This document shows, one piece after another, positions 19,701-30,582 of a DNA stretch of 64,000 nucleotides. Location: contig NC_059401.1 of assembly GCF_905220565.1 (NCBI RefSeq), forward strand, positions 13,946,766 through 14,010,765, read 5' to 3'. The notes beneath the pieces were generated by a model. That model did not search any database. It saw only the letters and a list, made by a program, of their open reading frames with translations, and was not told where the DNA came from. Source of the DNA: Melitaea cinxia (lineage: Eukaryota > Arthropoda > Insecta > Lepidoptera > Nymphalidae). The position numbers were made by a program, and so were the translations under genes. Position 1 is the first letter of the stretch. The number at the start of each line of letters is the position of its first letter.

Positions 19701-22498
19701 AACGAAGGTGAACACCTCTGGTTTTTAGTGGGTAGTCCGGCATTGCACCACCGCCGGGAGCCCCACACTCCCGATGCCCAGCTCGGCGGCAGGGTTAGTG
19801 CGTAAATGCATTTTCCAGCGTAAAAAAAGGTGTAGATAAAGATATATATATATATCATGACAATACTCTTTATTATTCAGATACGATTTGCAGAAATGAT
19901 ATGCGTAAAGACAACGACCACGACGACGACCAGAAGTCTTTATTAAAACTTACTTTATCTGTCAAACAACAATCCTTTTTAACATAAAAACTAATTAATT
20001 AACTAAGCATTATATAACCGGTAATTCTTTATCATATCGAAGTTCAATATTTTAATTAATAGATGTACATTACTTGAGGAGTGGAAGACCCGCTGAAAAC
20101 TCTAAATAAAAAAAATATGATTTGTATGAAAAAATTTGTCCACGTGACAAGCACCCGCTTTCAATTCAAAAAAGAATCATCGAAATCTGTCTACCTAGTA
20201 AAAAGGTCTGAGGTAACACACATAAAAATACAGTCGAATTGAAAACTTCCTCTTTTTTTGAAGTCGGTTAAAAAATAGGTGCTTCTAAAATAGTAACCGC
20301 CATAAATCTCTATTCAGATTCAACTTCCCTTTTCAAGAATATACAGTATCCCAGTAGTTAATCATCATTCATTCAATTTCAGATTCGGTCGTAAGTCCAC
20401 GTGTATAGTGATGGTAATGGCATTTACAGTTGGGAACATAAAAACATTTATCCGGTCATATTACGGATATTTACTTATTGAACTCGTAGAAGCCATTGTA
20501 GCAAGTGCTGCGCTTGCAGCTGCAATGGTTTTGAGTAAGCATTATGTATATTATATTATGACATGTCATTCTTGTGTTTTTGGCTATTAGTAAAAATAGA
20601 TAAGTAAAATTAATGTAAAATTATTTTACAAATTTAATATTTAGCAACAAGTTCAACTTCTGTTAATTTGTCAATTAATATATTGGTTTAAATGTAGAAA
20701 TATTGAGTGATATTTGCTTTAATCAACTTTCAGTTGTCGAGATTAGCGGCAATGGACAAAGAGTTCTATCTGGTGTTGTATTTGCTTATGCAATTTATTT
20801 GGGTGAAGCGTTACTCGCTGGTATAGCAATTTTATTACCTTATTGGAAATGGATGGTTTATGCAATTTGTGTGCCACCAATCTTCTTCGTGTTTTATATA
20901 AAACTTCTTGAAGAAAGCCCGCGTTGGCTCGTCTTGCAGGACAGATTAGACGATGCCAAGCGCATATTGAAAATAATAGCAAAGTCAAATAAAATTGATA
21001 TAAGTCATGATTATTTGGATAAATTGGACAAAGAAAAACTTAGAAAAATATGCAACATTGAAGAAAACCCAAAAAAGGAAGGATACAAGGAAGCTTTGCT
21101 ATCGAAGGAGATATTAAAAAGATTGTTAATAATTGCAGTGTCCAGATTTACAATAGCTTTTATTTACTATGGTTTAACAGCAAATTCAGTGTGGATACCA
21201 GGAAACAAGTATACGAATTATATACTCACAACAATTGTATGCTTTCCTGGAGATGTCATAGTTTTGTATTTTATGAACAAATGGGGAAGGAGGATGGCAT
21301 TATTTTATGGATATTTGGTATGTGGAGTAGCTTGTGCGTCATCGGCATTTGTTCCTGAGGGTATGTCATTAACCATATCTTTGAAAAAAAAATCTGACAA
21401 CATAATTATTATTAAAATCACTTTGTATCAAAATTTTATTTGATCACCATGAATCACCTAACAAACATAATCAGTTTATGAAGCACAAAAAGGCACAACT
21501 GGTATATCTACATTACTGTTACAAGAAGTGGCATTAACTTTGGTGTTAATTTTCTGACTTACTGTATTACGATGAACAGACTAAGATAGTACTTTTAATT
21601 TTAGAACGTGTTTGCTTAGGTGTATCTAAATATTAAATATAGTTTTGTATTAAGTTACATTGTTACAACTGAACCATTATAAAAAAGAAACGCTTTAAGT
21701 ATTTTCCTTCTTAGTTTCCGAGCTATATACCAAGAGATGCAAAGATACTAGATACTATTTAATCATTGTAATTTGTTTTTAGGTCTTATTTGGCTTAAAA
21801 TTGTTATCTATATGATCGCAAAGTTACTGGCTGCCGCATGTTTCACGGGAATATGGACTTACACGATGGAACTATTTCCTACAAGTATTCGTGGTTCAAT
21901 GTTCGGTTTGTGTACTGTGTTAGCCAGCCCTGGCCCCCTGCTTGCTCCTTTAGTACCAGCTATGGTATGATCATTTTCTAATTTAATTTAATATTTGAAA
22001 TGGGGGATATTTGATCCCTTCGTATAACGCGTGCATCACACTATAATAATGAAGAACGATTCTCATTAAAATATTACATCACCATAATAACTACAGAAAC
22101 AATCCGTTTATCTAATTTATAAATTATACATGCAAACAAACTTTGGAGAAATGTTAATTAATGCGTTTTTGACACCGCTGTAGAATTAACCACTTAAATG
22201 AGTTTTACATAACTGTTTTATTAAATTTTTAAATCATTTTACAAGGCTTGATAAAAATTAAACAGTCATTGCTAAATTAAATAATTAATTTGAAAATTTT
22301 CAGGATACAATTTCTCCGGTATTTACCTCAACTTTCTTCGCTTGCTTCTCAGTAGTTTCTGCCTTCCTTTTTTTACTACTCGGTCCTGAGACAAAAGACC
22401 AACCACTTTCTGGGACCATACAGGATGTTATCAACAGCGCGCTCGCATCTAAGCCAAGTGTGATGAATAAAGGCGAAAACAATCATGGATTTGAATAA
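16800..22498 (+). CDS. SLC22-type organic cation transporter-like protein, 7 exons, 546 aa
   Basis: Exons by splice sites: 16800..16963, 17593..17812, 19003..19103, 20383..20534, 20734..21360, 21783..21964, 22304..22498 (1641 nt). All junctions are GT-AG and the frame is continuous. The protein is a 12-TM major-facilitator carrier of the plasma membrane. TM1 is at ~25-50. A Cys-rich extracellular loop (CRVPECDSVDNS, several C, N-glycosylation NTT) follows. Motif A GKIADRFGRK is at 157-166, ESPRWLV at 273-279 (the SLC22 signature after TM6), WGRRM near 395, ELFPTSIRG at 450-458 and GPETKDQPL at 509-517. Length is normal for SLC22. Known: members move organic cations, carnitine or anions; the substrate cannot be read here. 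The start ATG follows an AT-rich leader and aligns with the paralog at 49468. An AATAAA lies at 23139. Introns hold dispersed repeats only. Confidence 0.9.
17092..17287 (+). repeat. Rep-D dispersed repeat, copy 1 (intron 1)
   Basis: ACTAGCTACCCGGACAGACT opens it and TATGCGCTTAGCAACATTAA closes it, ending at a TAGATTA. A second copy is at 35041..35232. Confidence 0.7.
17890..17962 (+). repeat. Fragment of the tRNA-derived SINE (intron 2)
   Basis: GAGCCTCCCAATCGTGCCTT then CACGGTTGCTATCATAG match, in reverse, the 24020..24060 part of the SINE at 23851. The surrounding 76-codon open stretch is therefore not a gene. Confidence 0.5.
19640..19835 (+). repeat. GC-rich LINE 3'-UTR-like remnant (intron 3)
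   Basis: TTTTTAGTGGGTAGTCCGGC, CCCCACACTCCCGATGCC and a final GCGTAAAAAAAGG resemble the 3' UTR ends of the R1-like LINEs at 14300-14460 and 24190-24290. The base composition contrasts with the AT-rich intron. Confidence 0.5.
20075..20276 (+). repeat. Rep-E dispersed repeat, 3' part (intron 3)
   Basis: ACAGTCGAATTGAAAACTTC then TTTGAAGTCGGTTAAAAA match the right end of the full copy at 33043..33655. Confidence 0.65.
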
Positions 22499-23850
22499 GA
22501 AGGACATCCTTAGCTTACATGCAATATAACAAATGTAAAAAAGCAAGGGCTTTAAACCTTGGGAAATTTACCCAGACGTTAATAATTGAAACTATTGTAC
22601 TTCTATAATAATTTAATTAGCGCACTGATGTTAATTCTATATTTAAAAAAAAATATTTATGTATATTTGTGTCATTGTAATGCTTAATACTGGAAAAAGA
22701 TGATATTAGATTAAGGGTCTGTTTCCCCAGTTGTGGGTAAGGTTTATCTTGCAAATAAGTTACGATTAGACTTTAACAGTAGGAGATAAAATAAGCCATT
22801 AGGACCAGTTTTACCTCAATTAATAATCTAAAGCTTTTAGATTCATTTTTGCGAATACAAATATCTCATGAATACAGTAAAATTCGAAGGAGCAAAATAA
22901 TAATACATCAAAAACTTTTATCTGTTGGATATCATCATCCGTCAAATAGCGTTATTCACAACTTATGAAACAGACCCTTAAATAGTCTGCGAAATTTATT
23001 TTTCTTTTGCTTAAATCAGACGAAATAGTTTTCGAAAATAATAAGCGAACATAAGGATGTATTCTTTCATAATATTTATATAGTCGTTTTTACATATTAG
23101 TTATAATAATAATAAGTTACATTATTGTTTATTTGTTAAATAAAGGGAAAAAACATGGATGATTAATGTCTTGTAATTATTTCATTTATTAAACTTTATT
23201 ACACAACATAACATAGCATGTTGCACAAAAGAGCCACGCACACGAGAGAAATGAGAGACTTGTAAACTTTACTTGTTTAAGAGCACAGCCTTATTTACCT
23301 GTCAACCTTAAGACTTACAAAATCTATAAAAAATATCTTTATAAAATAAAATAAATAAATAAATAAATTTTTATAAAATAATAAAGAAAAAGAAATAAAC
23401 AAACGAAACTAATACCAAAAAAAAACAATAGATCAAATAATTACAAACAAGATAAGCCTAATCGCAAAATGAGAAGAAAAGAGAAAAAATAGTGTAAAGA
23501 GGAGCTGTGAATTAAGATTACTACGGTATTACGGTTTATAATAAATACGGTTAATAAATAAATTTAACATGGTAAATGTTACGAACTATGAGCACAGCAT
23601 CAAGAAGGTATTATAAGCAAAAGATCAGCGAGCTAGAAATTAACATAGTTTTCACCTACTCTTTTTTAACATGTAAAAAGGTGTGAGGATATGAGTAGTG
23701 GAGTTCGACAAAATGGTATAGATAACTTTAGAAAAACGCCAGGGCACTCACAAAATACGACTAAATATCACATTATGACCCCATGATACTTTGTCAGACC
23801 GTTCTAAGCACTACTCTATGGAAAAATCTCAAAAAACATGGACAAGACCG
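22499..23850. other. 3' flank of the first transporter gene and AT-rich intergenic DNA
   Basis: Holds the probable 3' UTR with an AATAAA at 23139..23144. 23180..23345 is a weak relative of the repeat at 12425. The rest (23345..23850) is AT-rich and unrecognised. Confidence 0.4.
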
Positions 23851-24189
23851 CTTCAGCCTATCCCACTGCTGGGAATGGCGTCTTTCCCCAATGTCTCTCA
23901 TTTTCCCATGTAGGAGAAGAATCAGAGCTTAAACCACCACGCATCCAATGCGGGTTGGCAGATATATTCCCTACTATGAGTAACGATCGCTATCAGATGT
24001 ACATGATAACAACCAGGACCGAAGGCTTTACGTGCTTTACGAGGCACGGTGGAGAGACCCACAAAGACTGCACTTACAAACACCCAGACCACGGCAAATA
24101 TCTGCATGGTCACTACAAATTTTAGTCATGTGCGGTGATCAAACCCGCAACCGTCAGAGTAATAGCCACAAACCAGTGCTGTTATCGTT

Positions 24190-25823
24190 TTTTTTTTACG
24201 CAGAGGAAATCTTCAGGAAGATGCCTGGCTCTTGGGGTAGAGACGGGTTATGTGGGATTCTTACCCACTAAAACCTTTGCGATGGCCGTCTTCGACACGA
24301 AGTTGGAGGAGCTACGGGATCGCTTGCGCATGCGCATCCGCTGCTTCACCCGTGTCTCGCTCTATCCGAGATTGTTGGAGCCCGTCATAGAGGGCAAGCA
24401 TTATAATGCTCCCATCAAACTGCTCGTTTGAACAAGCAACAGCACGAGGCTACTGCCCGGCTGCCACTGGGCTGTTCAAGTACAAACGTGCGAGTCCCCT
24501 CTCACACGTCTGCAGCCAGAAAAAAGGGGGGGTAGGCACAGTTTATTGTACCCCAGGTATGGAAGGGTCAAATAAGTGACAACGCCTTCGCCCTCCACGT
24601 CGAGATAGATCGGTTCTCTCCCGATTTCTCTCAGATGACTCCTTCTGGGACATGACAGTCTCACAGAAGGAGATCATGGCTTCCCACACTGATTCCTTTT
24701 GGAGCATCGCTGATACAACAGCTCGCAAGGAAAGATCTTACCCGATCTCTCGGACCAGGATTTGACGCTCAGAGTACCAAGCTGGGCACAACTCTAGCGT
24801 GTGCTGTGCAGAATCCTGATCCGCGCCACAGTGGTGGCAAACTGGCATCGCTTTACGTCCGATCTTACACAGGTATTCGCCAAAACAGCCATGACCGGTC
24901 ATTACCTGTGTAAATCGGAAGGTTACTCGACGCTTTCGTCTCATTCAGGCTTCGAAGACTGGCAGGATTGCTTGTACAACGCGTTTGTTCGCATAGCGCT
25001 CCTCGTGGACACGGATGTACCACATCGCGAGAGATCTTCGATGCTCCTGTCGTTTAATGGCTTCGAGCACACCAGCAAGACCTTCCCCGCTATGTCGGAG
25101 GATAAGACTCCGGTCATAGACCCTCTTATCCATTTCCACCAAAATGTCCAACGGCGGAAAGCGTGCCAGTAGGGTTGCAGCCTCAAACGATATCGTGCGA
25201 TATCCCTGGACTATACGAATAGCCACTCTCTGTTGCAAGCGTTCTAATTTAGCTCTATAGCGGCGGACGCCCGAAAGTCGGTGAGACCAAATAGGTGCCC
25301 CATAGAGGGCCATCGATCGTACGACACCGGCGTAAAGACAGCGAACCTCCTCGCGTGGTCCCCCGAGATTGGGTAGCAGTCTATACAAAGCACCCACTAC
25401 CTTGTCGATTCGGGGAACTAGGCGCTCGATGTGCTCTTCAAAGCCCCAGCGACCATCCAGGACTAGGCCTAAATATTTCATGTACTTGGCTACCTGGACG
25501 CTTGAATTACCAACGCGAATGTGCAAGCTTCGCGCTTCTCTGCTTCTGGGCAGACTGTAGAACCATATTGCCTCGGTCTTATGCGGCGCTCTCTGTAGAC
25601 CTAACTCGCAGATCTTAGCAACCACGGCTTCCAACCCGATCTCGGCAAGCTCCCTAGCCTTCTCGAAGTTGTCCCCAGATGCCACAACCAGCGTGTCATC
25701 CGCGTAGCAGACTATGTTGACGCAATCGGGGAGATCGACACGAAGAACTATGTCGTACGCGAGGTTCCACAAACCGGTCTAGGACAGACCCCTGAGGAAC
25801 CCCACAATACACTTTCCTCCGAG
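24190..25823 (-). mobile_element. 5'-truncated LINE (R1/I-group-like) inside the SINE
   Basis: Flanked by a 15-bp direct repeat, AGTGCTGTTATCGTT, at 24175..24189 and 25824..25838. The poly-A (T-run on plus) sits at the 24190 side. Its 3' UTR contains TTTTAGTGGGTAAGAATCCC on minus, like the other R1-like tails here. The endonuclease and half of RT are missing. Confidence 0.8.
24541..25800 (-). pseudogene. LINE reverse transcriptase C-terminal half (broken)
   Basis: On minus, after a frame-broken GVPQGS-like block near 25780, comes WNLAYDIVLR, then the active-site CYADDTLVVAS. The thumb follows (APHKTEAIWF, YLGLVLDGRW, LLPNLGGPRE, LYGAPIWSHRL). A TGA at 24947..24945 replaces an expected Trp codon. 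The same frame continues through TGHGCFGEYLCKIGR and a CHHCGADQDSAQHTLELC zinc-knuckle-like motif, meets a TAA near 24735 and ends at ~24541. Same overall clade as the Waldo-like copy but a different family. Confidence 0.8.
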
Positions 25824-25858
25824 AGTGCTGTTATCGTTGCATCAACGTGTCGCTATCT

Positions 25859-26344
25859 CATAGACTCTCATAACTCGGTATGAGAATTTGGTTTGCATTT
25901 GTCCATGTTGTATGAAAAATTCTTATAGGATAGATGCGATGACGTGGCAGAAGCCTTATTCTCTTAAACTATGAGTGGCAATTGTACTGTTGATTTATTT
26001 ATTCAAAGCTCATTAACGCAAGGTACACAGCAAACTATCTAGTGTACGTACATTTTGTTAAAATATTCGTGTATCGCAAATTACAGATGGGCACGGCATT
26101 TACAGTAATGACGCACGAATAATTAATAAAATAGTAAGACATATTTTTTTACAATTAGTCACATTTAAAAATTATTGTTTCTAAAAATAGTTATTAGTTG
26201 TTTTAAAGTTAGCTTAGTATTGAAAACTTCGTTCTTTCAAGTAAAAGTTAGTATGTTTACTTACATCGAATAACAAGTTAATACGTAGCATCAAAAAAGC
26301 AATTATACGAATATATGATTTAATCTACCTAGAGATTGTAAAAA
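25859..26344. other. AT-rich intergenic DNA
   Basis: No gene or repeat recognised. Confidence 0.3.
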
Positions 26345-26742
26345 GATCGGCGGTTAGTTTATTAATAGCTACAATGATATCACGCACACTTGTGTCAATA
26401 AGTAGTTGTAAATCGTTCGCATGTACGCTTCAGCCTGTAATATCCCACTACTGGGCATAGGCCTCTTTCCCCATGTAGGAGAAGGATCAGAGCTTAATCC
26501 ACCACGCTGCTCCAATGCGGGTTGGCGGATATATTCCCTACTAGATCGGCGGTTAATTTATTAATAGCTACAATGATATCACGCACACTTGTGTCAATAA
26601 GTAGTTGTAAATCGTTCGCATATACGCTTCAGCCTGTAATATCCCACTACTGGGCATAGGCCTCTTTCCCCATGTAGGAGAAGGATCAGAGCTTAATCCA
26701 CCACGCTGCTCCAATGCGGGTTGGCGGATATATTCCCTACTA
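26345..26742 (+). repeat. 199-bp tandem duplication containing a SINE fragment
   Basis: Units 26345..26543 and 26544..26742 both begin GATCGGCGGTTA and end TATATTCCCTACTA. I count two differences (TTAGTTT/TTAATTT, CATGTAC/CATATAC). Each unit contains the 3' half of the SINE family (CTTCAGCCTGTAATATCCC to TGCGGGTTGGCGGATAT). After the second unit the SINE continues (TGAGTAACGATCGCTATCAG). Confidence 0.9.
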
Positions 26743-26769
26743 TGAGTAACGATCGCTATCAGGTGTACG

Positions 26770-27880
26770 TTCGCATGTATCTATACTAAAATATATTATT
26801 AATTAAATTATAAGCGGTAAAAGAATGAGTTTTAATGTTTGACTGAAAATTGGCTCACCTTACTTACCTTACATTATTACTGATTTTAAGTGACATACGC
26901 TCAAATATAACAACACTGGAAGAAAGTATAAGTAAACTACTTAAACTAAATATCAATTGTAAATAAGGAGAAAAATCGGTTTTCGTAAGCTAACATGATT
27001 TTCATGGACTGAAGTAAAAAAATATATAGGTAGTTAGGTACTAACTATAAATTGACCTGTAACATATTGCGGATCTTCGTCCTAAACTAAAGGTTAAGAT
27101 TTTTTTGAAAGACTAATAAAAAAAACTGTATTTAGTATTATTCGTATTACATTTGGGTGCATACTTAAATATAGAAGAACTGTTATCCATTAGGAATATA
27201 TTGGAGAGGTAAATACCTCTATTTTAGAAATTTATTTATTTGATAACTCTGCGATATGAACAATAACTTTTTTGTTAAATTTATGAGTACCGTAAAACTG
27301 TACAACGTTGCCCAGAGTTCTTGCGAATTTGAATTCAACTTTAAATATTTTTTTAAATATTACTATTTTTAATGTGTTATTGCGCTACATAATTGGTAAT
27401 TGTAATGTTCTTTGCAGAGTATCTATGTTAATATCAAGATAATAAATATTTGTGTGCCAAAAACCTCTATTTGGACACCGGGCCAAATATATAGTATTTT
27501 TCACAAGTTTGCCCATTTTGCGGAAACCTTTGTAACTTCGGTATTTTCTACCTTAAGAACACCATATTTAGGGATAATTCTAGAATAATGCTTAATCTAT
27601 TATAGGACCTTACGACTAAAAGTTAAAATATTTATATTACCTGTCAAATTTGAGTGGGCAAAGTCAATTTTTTTTTGTGATTTTTCATACAAATAAAACG
27701 ATGAACAAGGGTTGTCACATTTTTTATTACTAATCAGTATGGTGACGTACTTGATGTTACTATTACTTATATCGCTCTTAAACATTAATCTAAAAATATT
27801 TGAACTATCATACAATTTGCAGTAGTCTAAAGTACATGCACGTATTACTGGGTAATTTTGCATCGAACAAATCAGTCCGT
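26770..27880. other. AT-rich intergenic DNA
   Basis: A short piece at 27235..27290 resembles the Rep-J interior. An 87-codon minus-strand open stretch at 27600..27863 has no recognisable domain. Nothing else is supported. Confidence 0.35.
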
Positions 27881-27894
27881 GAATTTTGCAACAT

Positions 27895-28175
27895 ATTTAT
27901 AGGCTAACATTTTTTCATCCATTTTAGTCATGGGGCTGCCATAATCTGCTGGAGCTAAAAACACGTTTGCCAATTTTCTTTCTCTTCGCCAGTGAGCTTG
28001 GTTTGTTCTCCAAGTGATTTTAAGTGAATTTTCTTAACTTTATTTTATACCGTTCATCGACGGATCCCGAACCTGTTTTCTGCCTCCAGATTTGACATCC
28101 TGTTATTTTCTACCATGTCAATCGCTAAATCTAACATTTCCTCTGAATAATTTCGATATGCCTATTCCAATATTC
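27895..28175 (-). pseudogene. psq-type helix-turn-helix / CENP-B-like transposase N-terminus (broken)
   Basis: On minus the sequence encodes YRNYSEEMLDLAIDMVENNR, then MSNLEAENRFGIRR, a stop, and SLGEQTKLTGEEKEN. After a frame change comes ADYGSPMTKMDEKMLAYKYV. This order (pipsqueak-type HTH followed by a CENP-B-type HTH) is known from pogo/Tigger-like and jerky-like transposases. There are at least two stops and one frameshift, and no DDE domain is found downstream. A decayed remnant; not in any listing of long frames because it is broken. Confidence 0.6.
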
Positions 28176-28704
28176 TTCTTTTCTTTCTTGTGTTTTTAGG
28201 CTTAGTGTTATGCATCTTAAGATAAGTTTAAAAATAAATAAATTCAGCAAAATTAACAAATACTCTTATCCAAAATCACTCGGATATTCGATTTTTCCTG
28301 TATATTTATCACAAACTAACAATGGTCAAAAACTTGCCCACCTGGGATTATTATAAATCGAGTTTTAAAGAAAGTTTTTCACAAGAATTTTGGCCCGCAA
28401 AATATACCACCAACTTCAACACAGTTAATAGCCAACTGAAGCAGTGGCGTAGCGTAGTGGGGGCGGGGGGGGCGGCCCGCCCCGGGCGGCACTTTTTAGG
28501 GGGCGGCAAAATTGAACAAAACTTAAATAATAAAAACAATTAGTAAATACTAGCGGCCCGGTATGTGCTTCGCTACGTATAAAGTGAAATAATAAAAAAA
28601 ATTACATCAAATTCATTTATTAATACAAAAAAAAAAAAATATTAATTGCTAGGCTATTTTAAAACTTAATCCAAAACATTTGGATAAACAGTATTTTTTG
28701 TTTT

Positions 28705-30565
28705 TCCATTTTGAGAAGCAATAGTCGAAGACTTTTTCTTAGTCCACAAATGCCATACACAGCGGCTGATTATATTCTTCTGTCTTTTGTATAATCTACC
28801 GAACAGTATGGATGTGGTCTACAGTGCTGTAGTCATTTCGAAACCCCGCTGCTCCGGTAGTTGGAATTCGTCGAGTCTTCTGGCGAGACGATTCGTAACA
28901 ACACTCGAAAACAGCTTATAGATATGGCTCAGAAGTGAGATCGATGTGTAATTCTTTGACAGAGACTTGTCGCCTCTCTTAAAGAACAGCACCAAACACA
29001 CTACTGGACCACACCTCCGGCGTGGTACCTCGGTGGGTGACGGCGTGAAAGAGTCTCGCCAAGACTTTTAAGGCAGGTTGCCCTGCGGCTTTAAGTAGCT
29101 CAGTCGTAACTAGATCATCCCTATTCTGCTCAATCAGAGTAGCAATCTCTCTCGTATTTGAGCAGTGGAGGTCTCGGCGTACAAGTTTTCGTATCTTCTT
29201 GGAAATAGCCCTCTATTCTGGCGAAGCTGCTTGAGCAGTGAGCAACTCACGCCTCCGCCACATTTGATCCAAGCTTCGGAAGAGGGTTGGACTGATTTGT
29301 TGACGTCGTCGGCGGAAAGTGCCTACGACCTAGTGTACACACCGTCTTCACCACGATGTCGGTCATCTCTTCCACGTTGCCAGTAGTTTCCAGCGAATCG
29401 AATCGGTTTTGGAGTTCCCATTGAAACTGCTGGGAGCCACATAGTAATTGGGGCAGCGTACGTTGGAGAGTAGATTTCACTAAGCGGGCCGCTCTTTTCG
29501 GAGGTATATATTTAAAGTGCTCCGCAATAGCCGGTGGTTACAGTGTTAAACCAATTAACCAAGGCGACATCTCTGAATATATGCCTCTTATCCGCTATGA
29601 TGAATCTGTCTCGTTCCTCGTCATAGTGTTGGGGCTTTGCCATGTACACCGCCTTTGGGGCTTCTTCTCAAAAAATTGAATTCATCAAGAAGAGCCCCCC
29701 TGACTCGTAGTAGTTGACGAGCATCTGCCTCCTGCGATTCCTGCGCCCCTACCCGTGTGGTCCGATCCTCGATTCGCCGCGGTCTTGTATTCCCACTTTA
29801 GCGTTGAAGTCTCCCATAACAACGTTGTAGAAGGCCGAAGTAGTCCCATGCACGGCCCTAGTAATATCGTCATACAAGGCTTCGACTTCATTGTCAGATT
29901 GTGCTGAGGTCGGCGCATAGAGCTGTATCACTTTTAGGGAGTACCTGTCAGTGAGTTTAAGTACAAGGTACGCTACCCGGGTCGACACATTGCTGACTTC
30001 CACAACGTTGTTAGTGAGAGTCTTGTGGACCAGAAAATCGACGCCACCTTGGGAAAGCCCATCACCTTCACGGAAGCAGAACAAGTGCCCGGAGTCCAGG
30101 ATCATCGTGTCTTCGCCCTCTCTTCAAACTTCAGACAACCCCAGTATGCTTCACTTAAGTTTAAGCTTAAGACTCGGTTTTACTTCCAGTTCGGTAAGGT
30201 TGTGGTCCAGCCCTAACATGCCTCCATTATACCTAACCGGTACGTAGTACCTGTAGTTTTGAGTGGCAGCCTCCCGTATCCCGGTGATCCTCAGCACCCT
30301 CCGCCCCACCGTTACCGCAGGCGCTGCTGTAGCCGGGAATAGTGGGGCTACATTGAACCGAGGGCCTAAAATTCTACCGCGAACTCATGAGAGTTTTTGC
30401 CCATAGTCACTACGCTGGGCAGGCGGGTTAGTGACCGCAGGGCTAGCTTTGTCGCACCGAAGACGCTGCTGCTGGTCTTCGGTTGTGTATTTAAAAAGCT
30501 AGCTGTAGGATGGCCATACCGCCATCGGTCGGCTTCACTAGCTCCACAGTGGTATTGGAACATTG
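28705..30565 (-). pseudogene. RTE-type LINE: 5' leader, endonuclease and partial RT (broken)
   Basis: On minus: a leader from ~30565, shared with Rep-G; then the apurinic-type endonuclease, with IQLYAPTSAQSDNEVEALYD and the catalytic-loop-like VVMGDFNAKVG (~29790); a damaged linker; and RT fingers FFKRGDKSLSKNYTSISLLS and LARRLDEFQLPEQRGFE (~28830-28980), ending near the AFVDYEKVFD-type block at ~28710. Several frameshifts, with the RT palm and C-terminus missing. The pieces sit on the order expected for RTE elements. Confidence 0.75.
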
Positions 30566-30582
30566 CTATTTCATATTATTAA

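Larger units (their letters stand above)
23851..25858 (-). mobile_element. tRNA-derived SINE, split by a LINE insertion
   Basis: Pieces 23851..24189 and 25839..25858. On minus the head (CGACACGTTGATGCAACG, then ACCGGTT-like and GCGGGTTTGATC at 24130) is a decayed tRNA-like promoter. The body passes through GCACGTAAAGCCTTCGG, ACATCTGATAGCGATCGTTA and TAGGGAATATATCTGCCAAC to GGATAGGCTGAAGCG at 23851. Truncated relatives are at 26430-26770. The head family is also seen, better preserved, at 39662. Confidence 0.65.

Noticed and set aside
20408..21443. Separate small genes at 20408..20590 and 20703..21443
   Set aside because: They are exons 4 and 5 of the transporter read through into introns; the splice sites and paralog fix the true boundaries.
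26345..26742. Pair of 199-bp direct repeats read as LTRs of a solo element
   Set aside because: The units are directly adjacent, lack TG/CA ends and contain a SINE fragment.
27600..27863. 87-codon minus-strand frame as a gene
   Set aside because: No ATG context, domain or splice signals worth supporting; AT-rich composition.
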